A DNA stretch of 26,674 nucleotides, taken from assembly GCA_039818825.1 (NCBI GenBank), contig JBCBTD010000055.1, forward strand, positions 1 to 26,674. Reading direction: 5' to 3'. The notes beneath the pieces were generated by a model, which was not told where the DNA came from, searched no databases, and worked only from the letters and a program-made list of their open reading frames with translations. Position numbers and translations under genes: made by a program. This stretch comes from JBCBTD01 sp039818825. GTDB taxonomy: Bacteria; Pseudomonadota; Alphaproteobacteria; Geminicoccales; Geminicoccaceae. Positions 19,693 to 26,674 of the stretch are shown one piece after another (position 1 is the stretch's first letter; every line of letters starts with the position of its first letter).

Positions 19693-21732
19693 TCAACGCG
19701 GCCGGGCGCGGGCATCGAGCAGTGCCAGTCCCTGCAAAGCAACGCCGACCTCCTCCAGGTCCGTAACCGCGCGCTCGACGGCCAAGCGGTGCGTCCGGCC
19801 GGCGACCACGCCGATCAACGTCGACTGGCAGGCGCGCGCGGCCGCCAGCCCGTCGGCAGTGCCCGGCGGCGGCACCGCCACGATGATCCGATCGAACCGC
19901 CTGGGGGCTTCGGCGAGCACCTGCCCCAACACGCGCACCGCGTCGCCAGGTGAAGCCGCCGCGCCGGCCGGCAGCAGCCAAGGGCCGCCGTCAGCGACCG
20001 GCTGCAACAACTCGGGCCACGCCTGGGGGTTAGCCGCCAGCTCACCCAGGCCGGGCTTCTCCGGCAAACGTAAGGCGCGCGCGACGGACGGCACAGGCGC
20101 ACCCGCGTCGACCAAGAGCACGTGGAACCCGCTGCGCCTTGCACTCAGTGCCAGCGCCGCCGCCAAGGTCGTGGCACCCATGCCCGGTTCCGCTACCGTT
20201 ACCGCGAGGATCCGTCCCGGCAACGCGCTCGCCTCCAGCCGCACCCACAGTCGCTGCACCGGATCCCTGGCCGCACTTCGATCGAAGCTCGCCAAGCGCC
20301 GCGGCAAAGGCGGCAGGGCGCCGAGCACCGGGCAGCCTGAGCTATCCTCCAATTGGCCGACGTTGCGGAACCGTCGCGGCAGCCGCCGGGAGCGCGACCG
20401 CGCCGCCACCAGACCGACGGTCAGCCCGGCCACACCTGCACCGCCGTAGAGCAACGCCCGCTCGGCCATCCGGTCGACGCGCACCGCGTCGGTCACCGCC
20501 GCGACCCTGCCGTCGGCGACCAAGGCCAGGCGCTGCCGTTCCGCCTCGGCGCGCGCATTGACCAACGCCTCGATCCCGCGCGACGTCTCCGCCAGCCGCC
20601 GCTCGGTCGCCGACGCCCGCTCGCTGGCGGCGGTGGCTTCGGCCAGCGCCGAACGTAAGGCATCGCGCTCCGTCGCCAGCGCTGCCAACGCCTGGCGCTG
20701 GTCGTCGATCTCCTGCTCGACTGCCGCAACGACGGTCTGCGTCGCCGACGTCAACGCCTCCTCCGCCGCCGTCAGGTCGGCACGCGCACGCTGCAGCACC
20801 GGATGGCGCGGCCCGTAGGTCGAATTGGCGGCCGCCAACCGTTCGACCGCGGCATCCCGGCTGGCTTCGAGCCGGCGGACGTCGCTCGAACGGGGCTGCT
20901 CCGTGACGACGGCGAGGTCCATCGGTGGTCGAGCTGCCGCGATCAGGCGCGCGGCATCGGCTTCCGACACGGCCAGCGCCGCTCGCCCGGCCGTCAATCG
21001 CGCGTCCAGATGGTCCAACGCGGCAGTCAATGCCGGTCCGCCCGCGTTGGCAGCGACGTCCAACTCACCGCGCAACGTGGTGGCCATCCCCCGCAACCGG
21101 CGGAGCCGATCGTCGAACGTCTCGACCCGCTCGGTCAGCGCGGCGCGGCGGCGCTCCAAACGGCGCACCAGAACCAATTCGGCGGTACGCCGAGCGACCA
21201 GTCGAGCATCGCCCGGCGTCGGCCCACGCGCGTCGATCGACAAGGTACGGCCGTCCTCGGCGACGCGTGCTGACAAAGGCGGCAAGAGCGGTGCCGGCCC
21301 GACCGCGGCCGGTGGTGCGGTGCCCAGGGTCGCGGCCAGCCAGGCGTGAGCATTTGCGAGCAGCAGGGCCGGCCGCGAAGCGTGCTCCCGAGCGGTGGCG
21401 TAGCGCGAGGCTACCTCGTCCGGCAGCTCAGCCTCGACCGCCGCCCCCACTTGCTCCGTCGCGACCAGCCGCGCGTCGACGTCGAGCCCGACAGCGTCGG
21501 CGCCGTCGTCGACGACGACGAACGCCTGGGCGTCATGCCAGTCGATGGCTGACCGGTCGATCGCCCACGCGATGGCCAGCCCCAGCACCAGGGGTAAGCC
21601 AACCGTCAACGGATAGTGACGAACGAGCCCTGTCCAACCCGGTCGCCGGCGACGCGCGGCGTCGACCCGCTGACGGCGATTGGCTGACGTGGTGACCAGA
21701 CGAGGCCTCCCGAGGCGGCCGACGAGCTTCAT
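19693..21732 (-). CDS. Wzz/GumC-like polysaccharide co-polymerase with degenerate tyrosine-kinase domain
   Basis: A 679-residue inner-membrane protein. Hydrophobic helices lie at ~41-58 and ~427-443. The periplasmic part between them is mostly coiled coil (~185-400) and carries the chain-length motif N-S-T-Y-G-P-R-H-P (303-311). The cytoplasmic end (~465-679) is shaped like a BY-kinase or MinD-type ATPase domain, yet the Walker A reads EPGMGATT with A520 instead of Lys, the Walker A' ends V-D-A-G, and the Walker B Asp is A619 (IIVAVPP). ATP hydrolysis and kinase activity are therefore unlikely. It may act only as a scaffold for exopolysaccharide assembly. No polysaccharide genes are nearby. 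It lies 54 bases after the ABC permease gene. Confidence 0.82.
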   Translation of the reverse strand: MKLVGRLGRPRLVTTSANRRQRVDAARRRRPGWTGLVRHYPLTVGLPLVLGLAIAWAIDRSAIDWHDAQAFVVVDDGADAVGLDVDARLVATEQVGAAVEAELPDEVASRYATAREHASRPALLLANAHAWLAATLGTAPPAAVGPAPLLPPLSARVAEDGRTLSIDARGPTPGDARLVARRTAELVLVRRLERRRAALTERVETFDDRLRRLRGMATTLRGELDVAANAGGPALTAALDHLDARLTAGRAALAVSEADAARLIAAARPPMDLAVVTEQPRSSDVRRLEASRDAAVERLAAANSTYGPRHPVLQRARADLTAAEEALTSATQTVVAAVEQEIDDQRQALAALATERDALRSALAEATAASERASATERRLAETSRGIEALVNARAEAERQRLALVADGRVAAVTDAVRVDRMAERALLYGGAGVAGLTVGLVAARSRSRRLPRRFRNVGQLEDSSGCPVLGALPPLPRRLASFDRSAARDPVQRLWVRLEASALPGRILAVTVAEPGMGATTLAAALALSARRSGFHVLLVDAGAPVPSVARALRLPEKPGLGELAANPQAWPELLQPVADGGPWLLPAGAAASPGDAVRVLGQVLAEAPRRFDRIIVAVPPPGTADGLAAARACQSTLIGVVAGRTHRLAVERAVTDLEEVGVALQGLALLDARARPR

Positions 21733-21786
21733 GACGTTCGGTTTTGCTGGGCGCGCCGTCGATGGTCTGTCAACGGTTTTCGCCGG

Positions 21787-22656
21787 TCAGCGGCGTCGGT
21801 CCAGCATCCCCTGCAGCCCGTCACCCAGCACGTTGAACGCCAACACCGCAGTGAAGATCAGCGCACCGGGGACGAGCGCGAGCCGTGGTGCGTGCACCAG
21901 CGTGGTCTGGGCGTCGGTCAGAAGGTTGCCCCAGGAGGCGGTCGGCGGCTGGACGCCGAGGCCGAGGAAACTCAGAACCGACTCGGCGAGGATCACGTTG
22001 CCGATACCGAGCGTGGCCGCGACCAGGATTGGCCCCGCCACGTTCGGCAGGACGTGGCGGCGAAGCACGTGGGGTGCGGGCGCGCCGAGCGCTTCGGCGG
22101 CAAGTACGTAGGTCCGGCGGCGGACGCTGAGCACCGCGCTACGGGTGACCCGCGCGACCGTCGGCCAGCCGAAGAGGGCAACGATGACGACGATCCGCAG
22201 GACGTCGTTCACGCCACTGGCCCGCACGCCCCAGGCGCTGAGATCGACCGCCGCCACGATCAGCAACAAGGGCAACAGCGGCAAGGCGATGACGGCGTCG
22301 GTAAGGCGCATCAAGGCGGCGTCGACGCGACCACCCGCATAGCCGCTGACGATGCCGATCAAGGCACCGATCACCGCAGCTGTCAGCGCCCCTGCGAGCC
22401 CGACGACCAGAGAGACCCGACCGCCTTCCAGCACGCGGACCAGATAGTCGCGGCCAAGCTCGTCGGTGCCGAGCCAGTGCGCGCCGTTCGGTGGCGCCAG
22501 ACGGTTGAACAGATCGACGCTGGTACCGTCGATCCCCAATGCGGCAGCGAGCCAGGGACCAACGACACAGAGCGCGGCGAGCGACGCGAGCACGGCACCG
22601 GCGGTGCCGGCGACGACGCTCGGGCGAACGGTGGCGACGGCTTGGGCCTCAGCCAT
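21787..22656 (-). CDS. Peptide-type ABC transporter permease (DppC/OppC family)
   Basis: A 289-residue inner-membrane protein with about six helices. It has the family opening HWLGTDELGRDYLVRVLEGGRVSL and the ATPase-contact loop EALGAPAPHVLRRHVLPN, then SFLGLGVQPPTASWG. The ATG at 22656 overlaps the end of the upstream permease gene by eight bases and gives a normal N-terminus. A frame extending 13 codons further upstream exists but would deepen the overlap. It pairs with the DppB-like permease; the substrate cannot be told from sequence. Confidence 0.92.
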   Translation of the reverse strand: MAEAQAVATVRPSVVAGTAGAVLASLAALCVVGPWLAAALGIDGTSVDLFNRLAPPNGAHWLGTDELGRDYLVRVLEGGRVSLVVGLAGALTAAVIGALIGIVSGYAGGRVDAALMRLTDAVIALPLLPLLLIVAAVDLSAWGVRASGVNDVLRIVVIVALFGWPTVARVTRSAVLSVRRRTYVLAAEALGAPAPHVLRRHVLPNVAGPILVAATLGIGNVILAESVLSFLGLGVQPPTASWGNLLTDAQTTLVHAPRLALVPGALIFTAVLAFNVLGDGLQGMLDRRR

Positions 22657-23605
22657 CGAAACGGACACGCGGGTCCAGCCAGCCATAGACGGCATCGGCC
22701 AAGACGTTGCACGCCAAGGTCAGCGCCGTCGCCATCATCAAGACCGCCATGGCGAGGTTGGCGTCGTTGCCGAGGATGGCGTCGTAGGTGAGTTTGCCAA
22801 GACCGCGATAGGCGAAGATCACCTCGACGACCAACGCGCCGGACAAGAGCGTGCCGAGGTGCAGCGCCACCACCGTCGTGAGCGGCAACAGCGCATTCGG
22901 CAGGGCATGGCGGACCAGGGCAGCGCCGAGCCCGAGCCCCTTCGCCCGGGCAGTCCGCATGAAGTCCTCGGCGACGACCTCCAGCAGCGCGCCACGGGTG
23001 AAACGCAGATAGACCCCTGCGTTCAGCACCGTGAGCGTCAGGACCGGCAGCACCAAGTGCGTCACCCGGCTCGCCAGGCTCGGGTCACCGACCGCATGGA
23101 CGCCACCGGCTGGCAGCCAACCGAGCGTCACCGCGAACAACAGGATCAACAAGAGCGGCAGCCAGAACGATGGTAGCGACAACCCGGCGAACGCGCCGGC
23201 GTTCACGACCAGATCCAACACACCGTGCGGCCGACGCACGGCCAGGAGCGCCAAAGGGACGGCGACGACGAGACCAAGCACCAGGCTCAGCCCCATCAGC
23301 AAAACCGTGTTCAAGAGCGGTCCGGTAAGGACGGCACCGACCGGCTGGGCATAGAGCCGAGAGAACCCGAGATTGCCCTGCAGCGCGCCGCCGAGCCACG
23401 CGAGATACCGGTCGAGCAGCGGCCGATCGAGGCCGTACAAGGCCTTCAAACGCTCGGCATCCGCCGTCGTGACGTTGGGATCGGCGTTCACCAGCAGATC
23501 GATCGGGTCCCCGGGCATCAGCCCGATCAGCGCGAAGGCCAGAAAGGAAACGACCAACAAGACCAGTGCCGCCTCCGCGAAGCGGTGCAGCAGGTGGCGG
23601 ATCAT
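22649..23605 (-). CDS. Peptide-type ABC transporter permease (DppB/OppB family)
   Basis: A 318-residue inner-membrane protein beginning MIRHLLHRFAEAALVLLVVS. About six helices follow, with P-G-D-P at ~31-34, a YGLDRPLLDRYLAWL segment and the ATPase-contact loop TARAKGLGLGAALVRHALPN. The ATG overlaps the TGA of the binding-protein gene (ATGA), and the end overlaps the DppC-like gene, so the three are translated as one unit. The frame is open further upstream, but that part is antisense-like and has no family match. Confidence 0.93.
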   Translation of the reverse strand: MIRHLLHRFAEAALVLLVVSFLAFALIGLMPGDPIDLLVNADPNVTTADAERLKALYGLDRPLLDRYLAWLGGALQGNLGFSRLYAQPVGAVLTGPLLNTVLLMGLSLVLGLVVAVPLALLAVRRPHGVLDLVVNAGAFAGLSLPSFWLPLLLILLFAVTLGWLPAGGVHAVGDPSLASRVTHLVLPVLTLTVLNAGVYLRFTRGALLEVVAEDFMRTARAKGLGLGAALVRHALPNALLPLTTVVALHLGTLLSGALVVEVIFAYRGLGKLTYDAILGNDANLAMAVLMMATALTLACNVLADAVYGWLDPRVRFDG

Positions 23606-25272
23606 CGGCCAGGTTCGGCGGGCCGCCACTCCTCGACCCACAGCGTGCTGAGGTCCATGTGCCCGGTTGGCCGGACGCCTTCGAGCCAGGTTGGCCAGAT
23701 GTGGGCATTGGAGCGGAAGAAGAGCGGCAATGCGGGCAACTCGCGGGCGTAGAGCTTCTGCAGGCGGGACCACAACTCGGCACGACGCTCGGCGTCGAAC
23801 TCGACCTCCATCGCCTCGATCAGCGCGTCCATTTCGGGGTCGGCGTAGCCGGTGTAATTCTGCCCGGTCCAGCCGTTGTTGGGCGACGGGATCATCGACG
23901 AATGCAACGTCGTCTTCGGCAGGTGCTCCGGCGCGCTGATCCACGCGAACATGGCGATGCCTGGGAACTGGCGGCGGTTGGTGTAGTCACCGAAAAATAC
24001 ACGCGGTGGCAGGTTGCGGACCAAGGCCTCGACGCCGACCTCGGCCCATTGCGCCTGAATGAACTGCTGCACCAGCTCACGCGAGCGATTGCCGGCGGTG
24101 GTCGCGAACTCGAACGACAGCCGCTCGCCGGCATCGTTGACACGCACGCCGTCCGGACGGGGCCGCCAGCCGGCTTCCTCCAACAGGGCCTGGGCGCGCT
24201 CGACGTCGCGCTCGTAGGTCGGCACGTCCGGTTCGTGAACCCAGTCGAGCGGGTTCACGCGCGACGCGGCGACCTGCTGGCGGCCGGCGAACAGTTGGTC
24301 GGATACGGCTTGGCGGTCGATGGCGAGGAGGAGCGCTTCGCGGACGCGACGATCGGCGAGGATCGGGTTGTCGAGATTGGCCTCCAAGTGCTCGTAGACG
24401 AGGCCGGGTTCGTACGTGACCTGGAAGCGGTCGCCGTGCCGCTCTTCGAAGGCCAAGGCCTGCTCCAAGGGCAGCCCGACCTCACCGGCGATCATGTCGA
24501 CGCTGCCCGACAGGAGATTGGCTTCGAGCGCGGCCGTGTTCTCGACCACTTGGACGATGATGCGGTCGAACGCCGGCGTCACGCCGTACCACGTCGGGTT
24601 TCGCTCCAGCACGAGATAGCTGCCGATTTCGACCTCGCTCACCCGGTAGGGGCCGAAAGCGAGGCCCGGCGTGGCCGGTGCCGTATCGAACAGCGTCGCA
24701 TTGCGGTAGTTGGCCGGGTCGGCCTCGAAGATCGGCCGTTCCAGATGCGCCGGCAGCGGCTGCAGGTCGTTGATGGCGTTGTAGTTGTATTCCAAGTCCT
24801 CGAGTTCGAGCGTGAACGTCTTGGCGTCGATCACCTCGATGTCGCGGATGTCGGTGTAGACTTCGCGGCTGACGACGCCGCTTTGGGGGTGTTTGCCGAA
24901 CTCCCAAGCGAAGACGACGTCGTCGCTGGTGACCGGAACCCCATCGCCCCAGGTCGCGTCGGGGTGGATCTCATAGGTCACACGGACGCCCACACTGCCG
25001 TCTGGCCGCTCGACCCGCTCAGCGCCGCCATTCTCGAAGGTCGGCAGCTCGGTGCAAAGGAAGCAGCGCAGCTCCCAGTCGTGGCCGTAGCCGGTGAATG
25101 GCCGCAAAGTCATCGACTGCACGTAGGTCTTGGCCAGCATCTCGTCGATGCTGGGATGCATGGTCGAAGGGAACTGAGAGGCGCCGATACGCAAGGTCTC
25201 TTGGGCGGACGCCGACACCGCAGCGCCCAGCGCACCGACCGCCAGCGAGCAGACCAGGACGAGAAATCGCAT
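23602..25272 (-). CDS. ABC transporter solute-binding protein (SBP_bac_5, peptide/nickel type)
   Basis: A 556-residue periplasmic binding protein. Residues 1-23 are a signal peptide (MRFLVLVCSLAVGALGAAVS) ending near A-S-A-Q. The mature protein has family 5 features: PDATWGDGVPVTSDDVVFAWE, FGPYRV, the helix RRVREALLLAIDRQAVSDQLF and an ending with LPLFF. It delivers the ligand, probably a short peptide, to the two downstream permeases. ATG at 25272 has AGAGG six bases upstream, preferred over a frame reaching 25329. It heads the operon and diverges from pyruvate kinase. Confidence 0.92.
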   Translation of the reverse strand: MRFLVLVCSLAVGALGAAVSASAQETLRIGASQFPSTMHPSIDEMLAKTYVQSMTLRPFTGYGHDWELRCFLCTELPTFENGGAERVERPDGSVGVRVTYEIHPDATWGDGVPVTSDDVVFAWEFGKHPQSGVVSREVYTDIRDIEVIDAKTFTLELEDLEYNYNAINDLQPLPAHLERPIFEADPANYRNATLFDTAPATPGLAFGPYRVSEVEIGSYLVLERNPTWYGVTPAFDRIIVQVVENTAALEANLLSGSVDMIAGEVGLPLEQALAFEERHGDRFQVTYEPGLVYEHLEANLDNPILADRRVREALLLAIDRQAVSDQLFAGRQQVAASRVNPLDWVHEPDVPTYERDVERAQALLEEAGWRPRPDGVRVNDAGERLSFEFATTAGNRSRELVQQFIQAQWAEVGVEALVRNLPPRVFFGDYTNRRQFPGIAMFAWISAPEHLPKTTLHSSMIPSPNNGWTGQNYTGYADPEMDALIEAMEVEFDAERRAELWSRLQKLYARELPALPLFFRSNAHIWPTWLEGVRPTGHMDLSTLWVEEWRPAEPGR

Positions 25273-25404
25273 CGTTCGCCTCTCACGATAGGACCAACGG
25301 AGGATGGCGCGATGACCGGTTCCCGACAATGGGCCCTGTCCCGCGGTTGCAGCCTGGGCTGATTAGTGCCACTGCACCGCTGCCGCGGAGAGGGGGAAGA
25401 CCGG
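25273..25404. promoter_or_regulatory. Divergent promoter region between the ABC importer and pyruvate kinase
   Basis: These 132 bases separate two divergent starts. AGAGG (minus strand, 25279-25283) serves the binding-protein gene and AGGGGG (25391-25396, eight bases before the ATG) serves pyruvate kinase. An imperfect 16-base palindrome, GACAATGGGCCCTGTC, lies at 25325-25340 near the middle and could be an operator. I could not assign -35/-10 boxes reliably. Confidence 0.45.
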
Positions 25405-26674
25405 ATGCGCCGCGAGGCTTCTACCAAGATCGTCGCCACGCTCGGACCGTCGTCGGCGACCAAGGCCGACATTCACGCGCTGGTGGAAGCTGGCGCCGAC
25501 GTGTTCCGCTTCAACTTCAGCCACGGCACCCACGAGGATCACGCTGAGCGGTTGCAGGAACTGCGCGACGTCGAGGCCGAACTGGGCCGGCCCATCGGCG
25601 CACTGATGGACCTCCAGGGGCCGAAGCTCCGGGTCGGCACCTTCGCCGACGGCTTCGTCTCGTTGGTCGAGGGCGCGAACTTCCGCTTCGACCTCGACCC
25701 GGAACCGGGCGACGCCACTCGGGTACAATTGCCGCACAAGGAGATCATGCACGCTGCAGCACCCGGCATGGATCTGCTGCTCGACGACGGCAAACTCCGG
25801 ATCCGGATAGTCGAAGCGAAGGACAACCACATCGACACCGTGGTCGAAGTGGGCGGCATGCTCTCCAACCGCAAGGGCGTGAACGTCCCCCAAGTGGTGC
25901 TGCCGATCTCGCCCTTGACCGGCAAGGATCGCGACGACCTACGCTTCGGTCTCGATCTCGGCTTCGATTGGGTGGCGCTGAGCTTCGTCCAGCGCCCGGA
26001 AGACGTCGCCGAGGCCCGGCGCTTGATCACCGGCCGGGCCGCCATCATGGCGAAGATCGAGAAGCCATCTGCGGTCGAGCGCCTGGACGGCATCCTGGAG
26101 CTTGCCGACGCCATCATGATCGCCCGCGGCGATCTCGGCGTGGAGCTGCCGCCGGAGGACGTGCCCGGGCTGCAGAAGCGCATGGTCCGGGCGGCGCGCA
26201 ATGCCGGCAAGCCGGTCGTCGTCGCCACCCAGATGCTCGAGAGCATGATCACGACGCCGGCGCCGACCCGCGCCGAGGCCTCGGACGTCGCCACGGCCTG
26301 CTACGACGGCGCGGACGCCTTGATGCTGTCGGCCGAGAGTGCAGCCGGCCAATACCCGACGGAAGCGGTGGCCATGATGGATCGGATCATCGCCCGGGTG
26401 GAGGCGGACCCGCTCTATCGATCCTACGTCGATGCCCATCACGCCGTGGCCGAGCAGACGTCGGCCGACGCGATCACCCAGGCGGCGGCTCAGGTCGCGT
26501 CGACGGTTCGTGCCGGCTGCATCGTCACCTACACGACATCCGGCACCACCGCGCTTCGGGCCTCGCGCGAACGTCCCGACCGGCCGATCCTCGGCCTCAT
26601 CACGCGGCTGGGCACCGCCCGCAAACTCAGCGTGGTCTGGGGCGGGCGTCTTCGCAGACGATCGGCCGCACGCC
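25405..26674 (+). CDS. pyk: Pyruvate kinase, 3' end outside the window
   Basis: The first 423 codons of a roughly 470-480 residue glycolytic enzyme converting PEP and ADP to pyruvate and ATP. Visible motifs: TKIVATLGPSS (7-17), FRFNFSH (34-40), LMDLQGPKLRVG, the catalytic K217 and metal ligand E219 in AIMAKIEKP, and MIARGDLGVELP (238-249). The ATP-site segment VATQMLES follows. The C-terminal domain is present up to K-L-S-V-V-W. The last ~12 residues in frame (GGRLRRRSAAR) do not resemble the family, whereas a one-base shift gives a more typical GVFADD; see findings. AGGGGG eight bases upstream fixes the ATG. Confidence 0.93.
   Translation, partial: MRREASTKIVATLGPSSATKADIHALVEAGADVFRFNFSHGTHEDHAERLQELRDVEAELGRPIGALMDLQGPKLRVGTFADGFVSLVEGANFRFDLDPEPGDATRVQLPHKEIMHAAAPGMDLLLDDGKLRIRIVEAKDNHIDTVVEVGGMLSNRKGVNVPQVVLPISPLTGKDRDDLRFGLDLGFDWVALSFVQRPEDVAEARRLITGRAAIMAKIEKPSAVERLDGILELADAIMIARGDLGVELPPEDVPGLQKRMVRAARNAGKPVVVATQMLESMITTPAPTRAEASDVATACYDGADALMLSAESAAGQYPTEAVAMMDRIIARVEADPLYRSYVDAHHAVAEQTSADAITQAAAQVASTVRAGCIVTYTTSGTTALRASRERPDRPILGLITRLGTARKLSVVWGGRLRRRSAAR

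Noticed and set aside
25325..25340. Imperfect palindrome between the importer and pyruvate kinase as a defined operator
   Set aside because: The symmetry is broken at four of its sixteen positions and there is no second site; mentioned only within the intergenic entry.

Overview
The window joins two kinds of DNA. Bases 1 to about 7713 are the integrase end of an integrated mobile element, most likely a temperate phage. Bases 7714 to 26674 are ordinary chromosome of a GC-rich Gram-negative bacterium. The host genes (ubiG, ptsP with a GAF domain, lysC, rodZ-ispG, comF, grxC, a DUF1178 gene, and a lipoprotein M48 peptidase) suggest an alphaproteobacterium, probably near the Rhodospirillales. That placement is inferred from gene content and order, not from a phylogenetic marker.

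Element (1-7713). Almost everything is on the + strand in one long run, with ATGA, GTGA, TTGA or directly abutting junctions between most genes. The order is: the tail of a RecE-like PD-(D/E)XK nuclease, a long coiled-coil protein, a conserved phage protein, an interrupted gp37/gp68 (DUF5131) gene, a series of small unknown proteins (one two-helix membrane protein, one secreted protein), an excisionase-like DNA-binding protein, a tyrosine integrase, and four more small genes, three of them rich in zinc-binding motifs. The run stops next to a tRNA-Arg(CCU) gene whose 3' end faces the element, so the tRNA is the probable attachment site. The other end of the element lies left of the window. The most unusual feature is an HNH endonuclease gene on the opposite strand. 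It has replaced the middle of the gp37/gp68 gene, leaving that gene's first 11 codons, its last 16 codons and both original overlaps with its neighbours.

Chromosome, 7714-10130. After the tRNA, two + strand genes encode exported proteins: a Tat-signal protein with a degenerate staphylococcal-nuclease fold, and an M48 zinc metalloprotease lipoprotein with a LysM-like tail.

Chromosome, 10135-17280 (minus strand). lysC, a nitronate monooxygenase-like gene, ptsP, rodZ and ispG run in the same direction. They link aspartate-family amino acid synthesis, nitrogen-PTS signalling, cell shape and isoprenoid synthesis. Divergent from lysC is ubiG (17402-18139).

Chromosome, 18165-25272 (minus strand). 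A peptide-type ABC importer (binding protein and two permeases, with no ATPase genes) is followed by a Wzz/GumC-like chain-length protein whose kinase motifs are destroyed, then comF, grxC and a DUF1178 gene. Divergent from the importer, the pyruvate kinase gene starts at 25405 and leaves the window at its right edge. No stretch over 300 bases lacks a gene.
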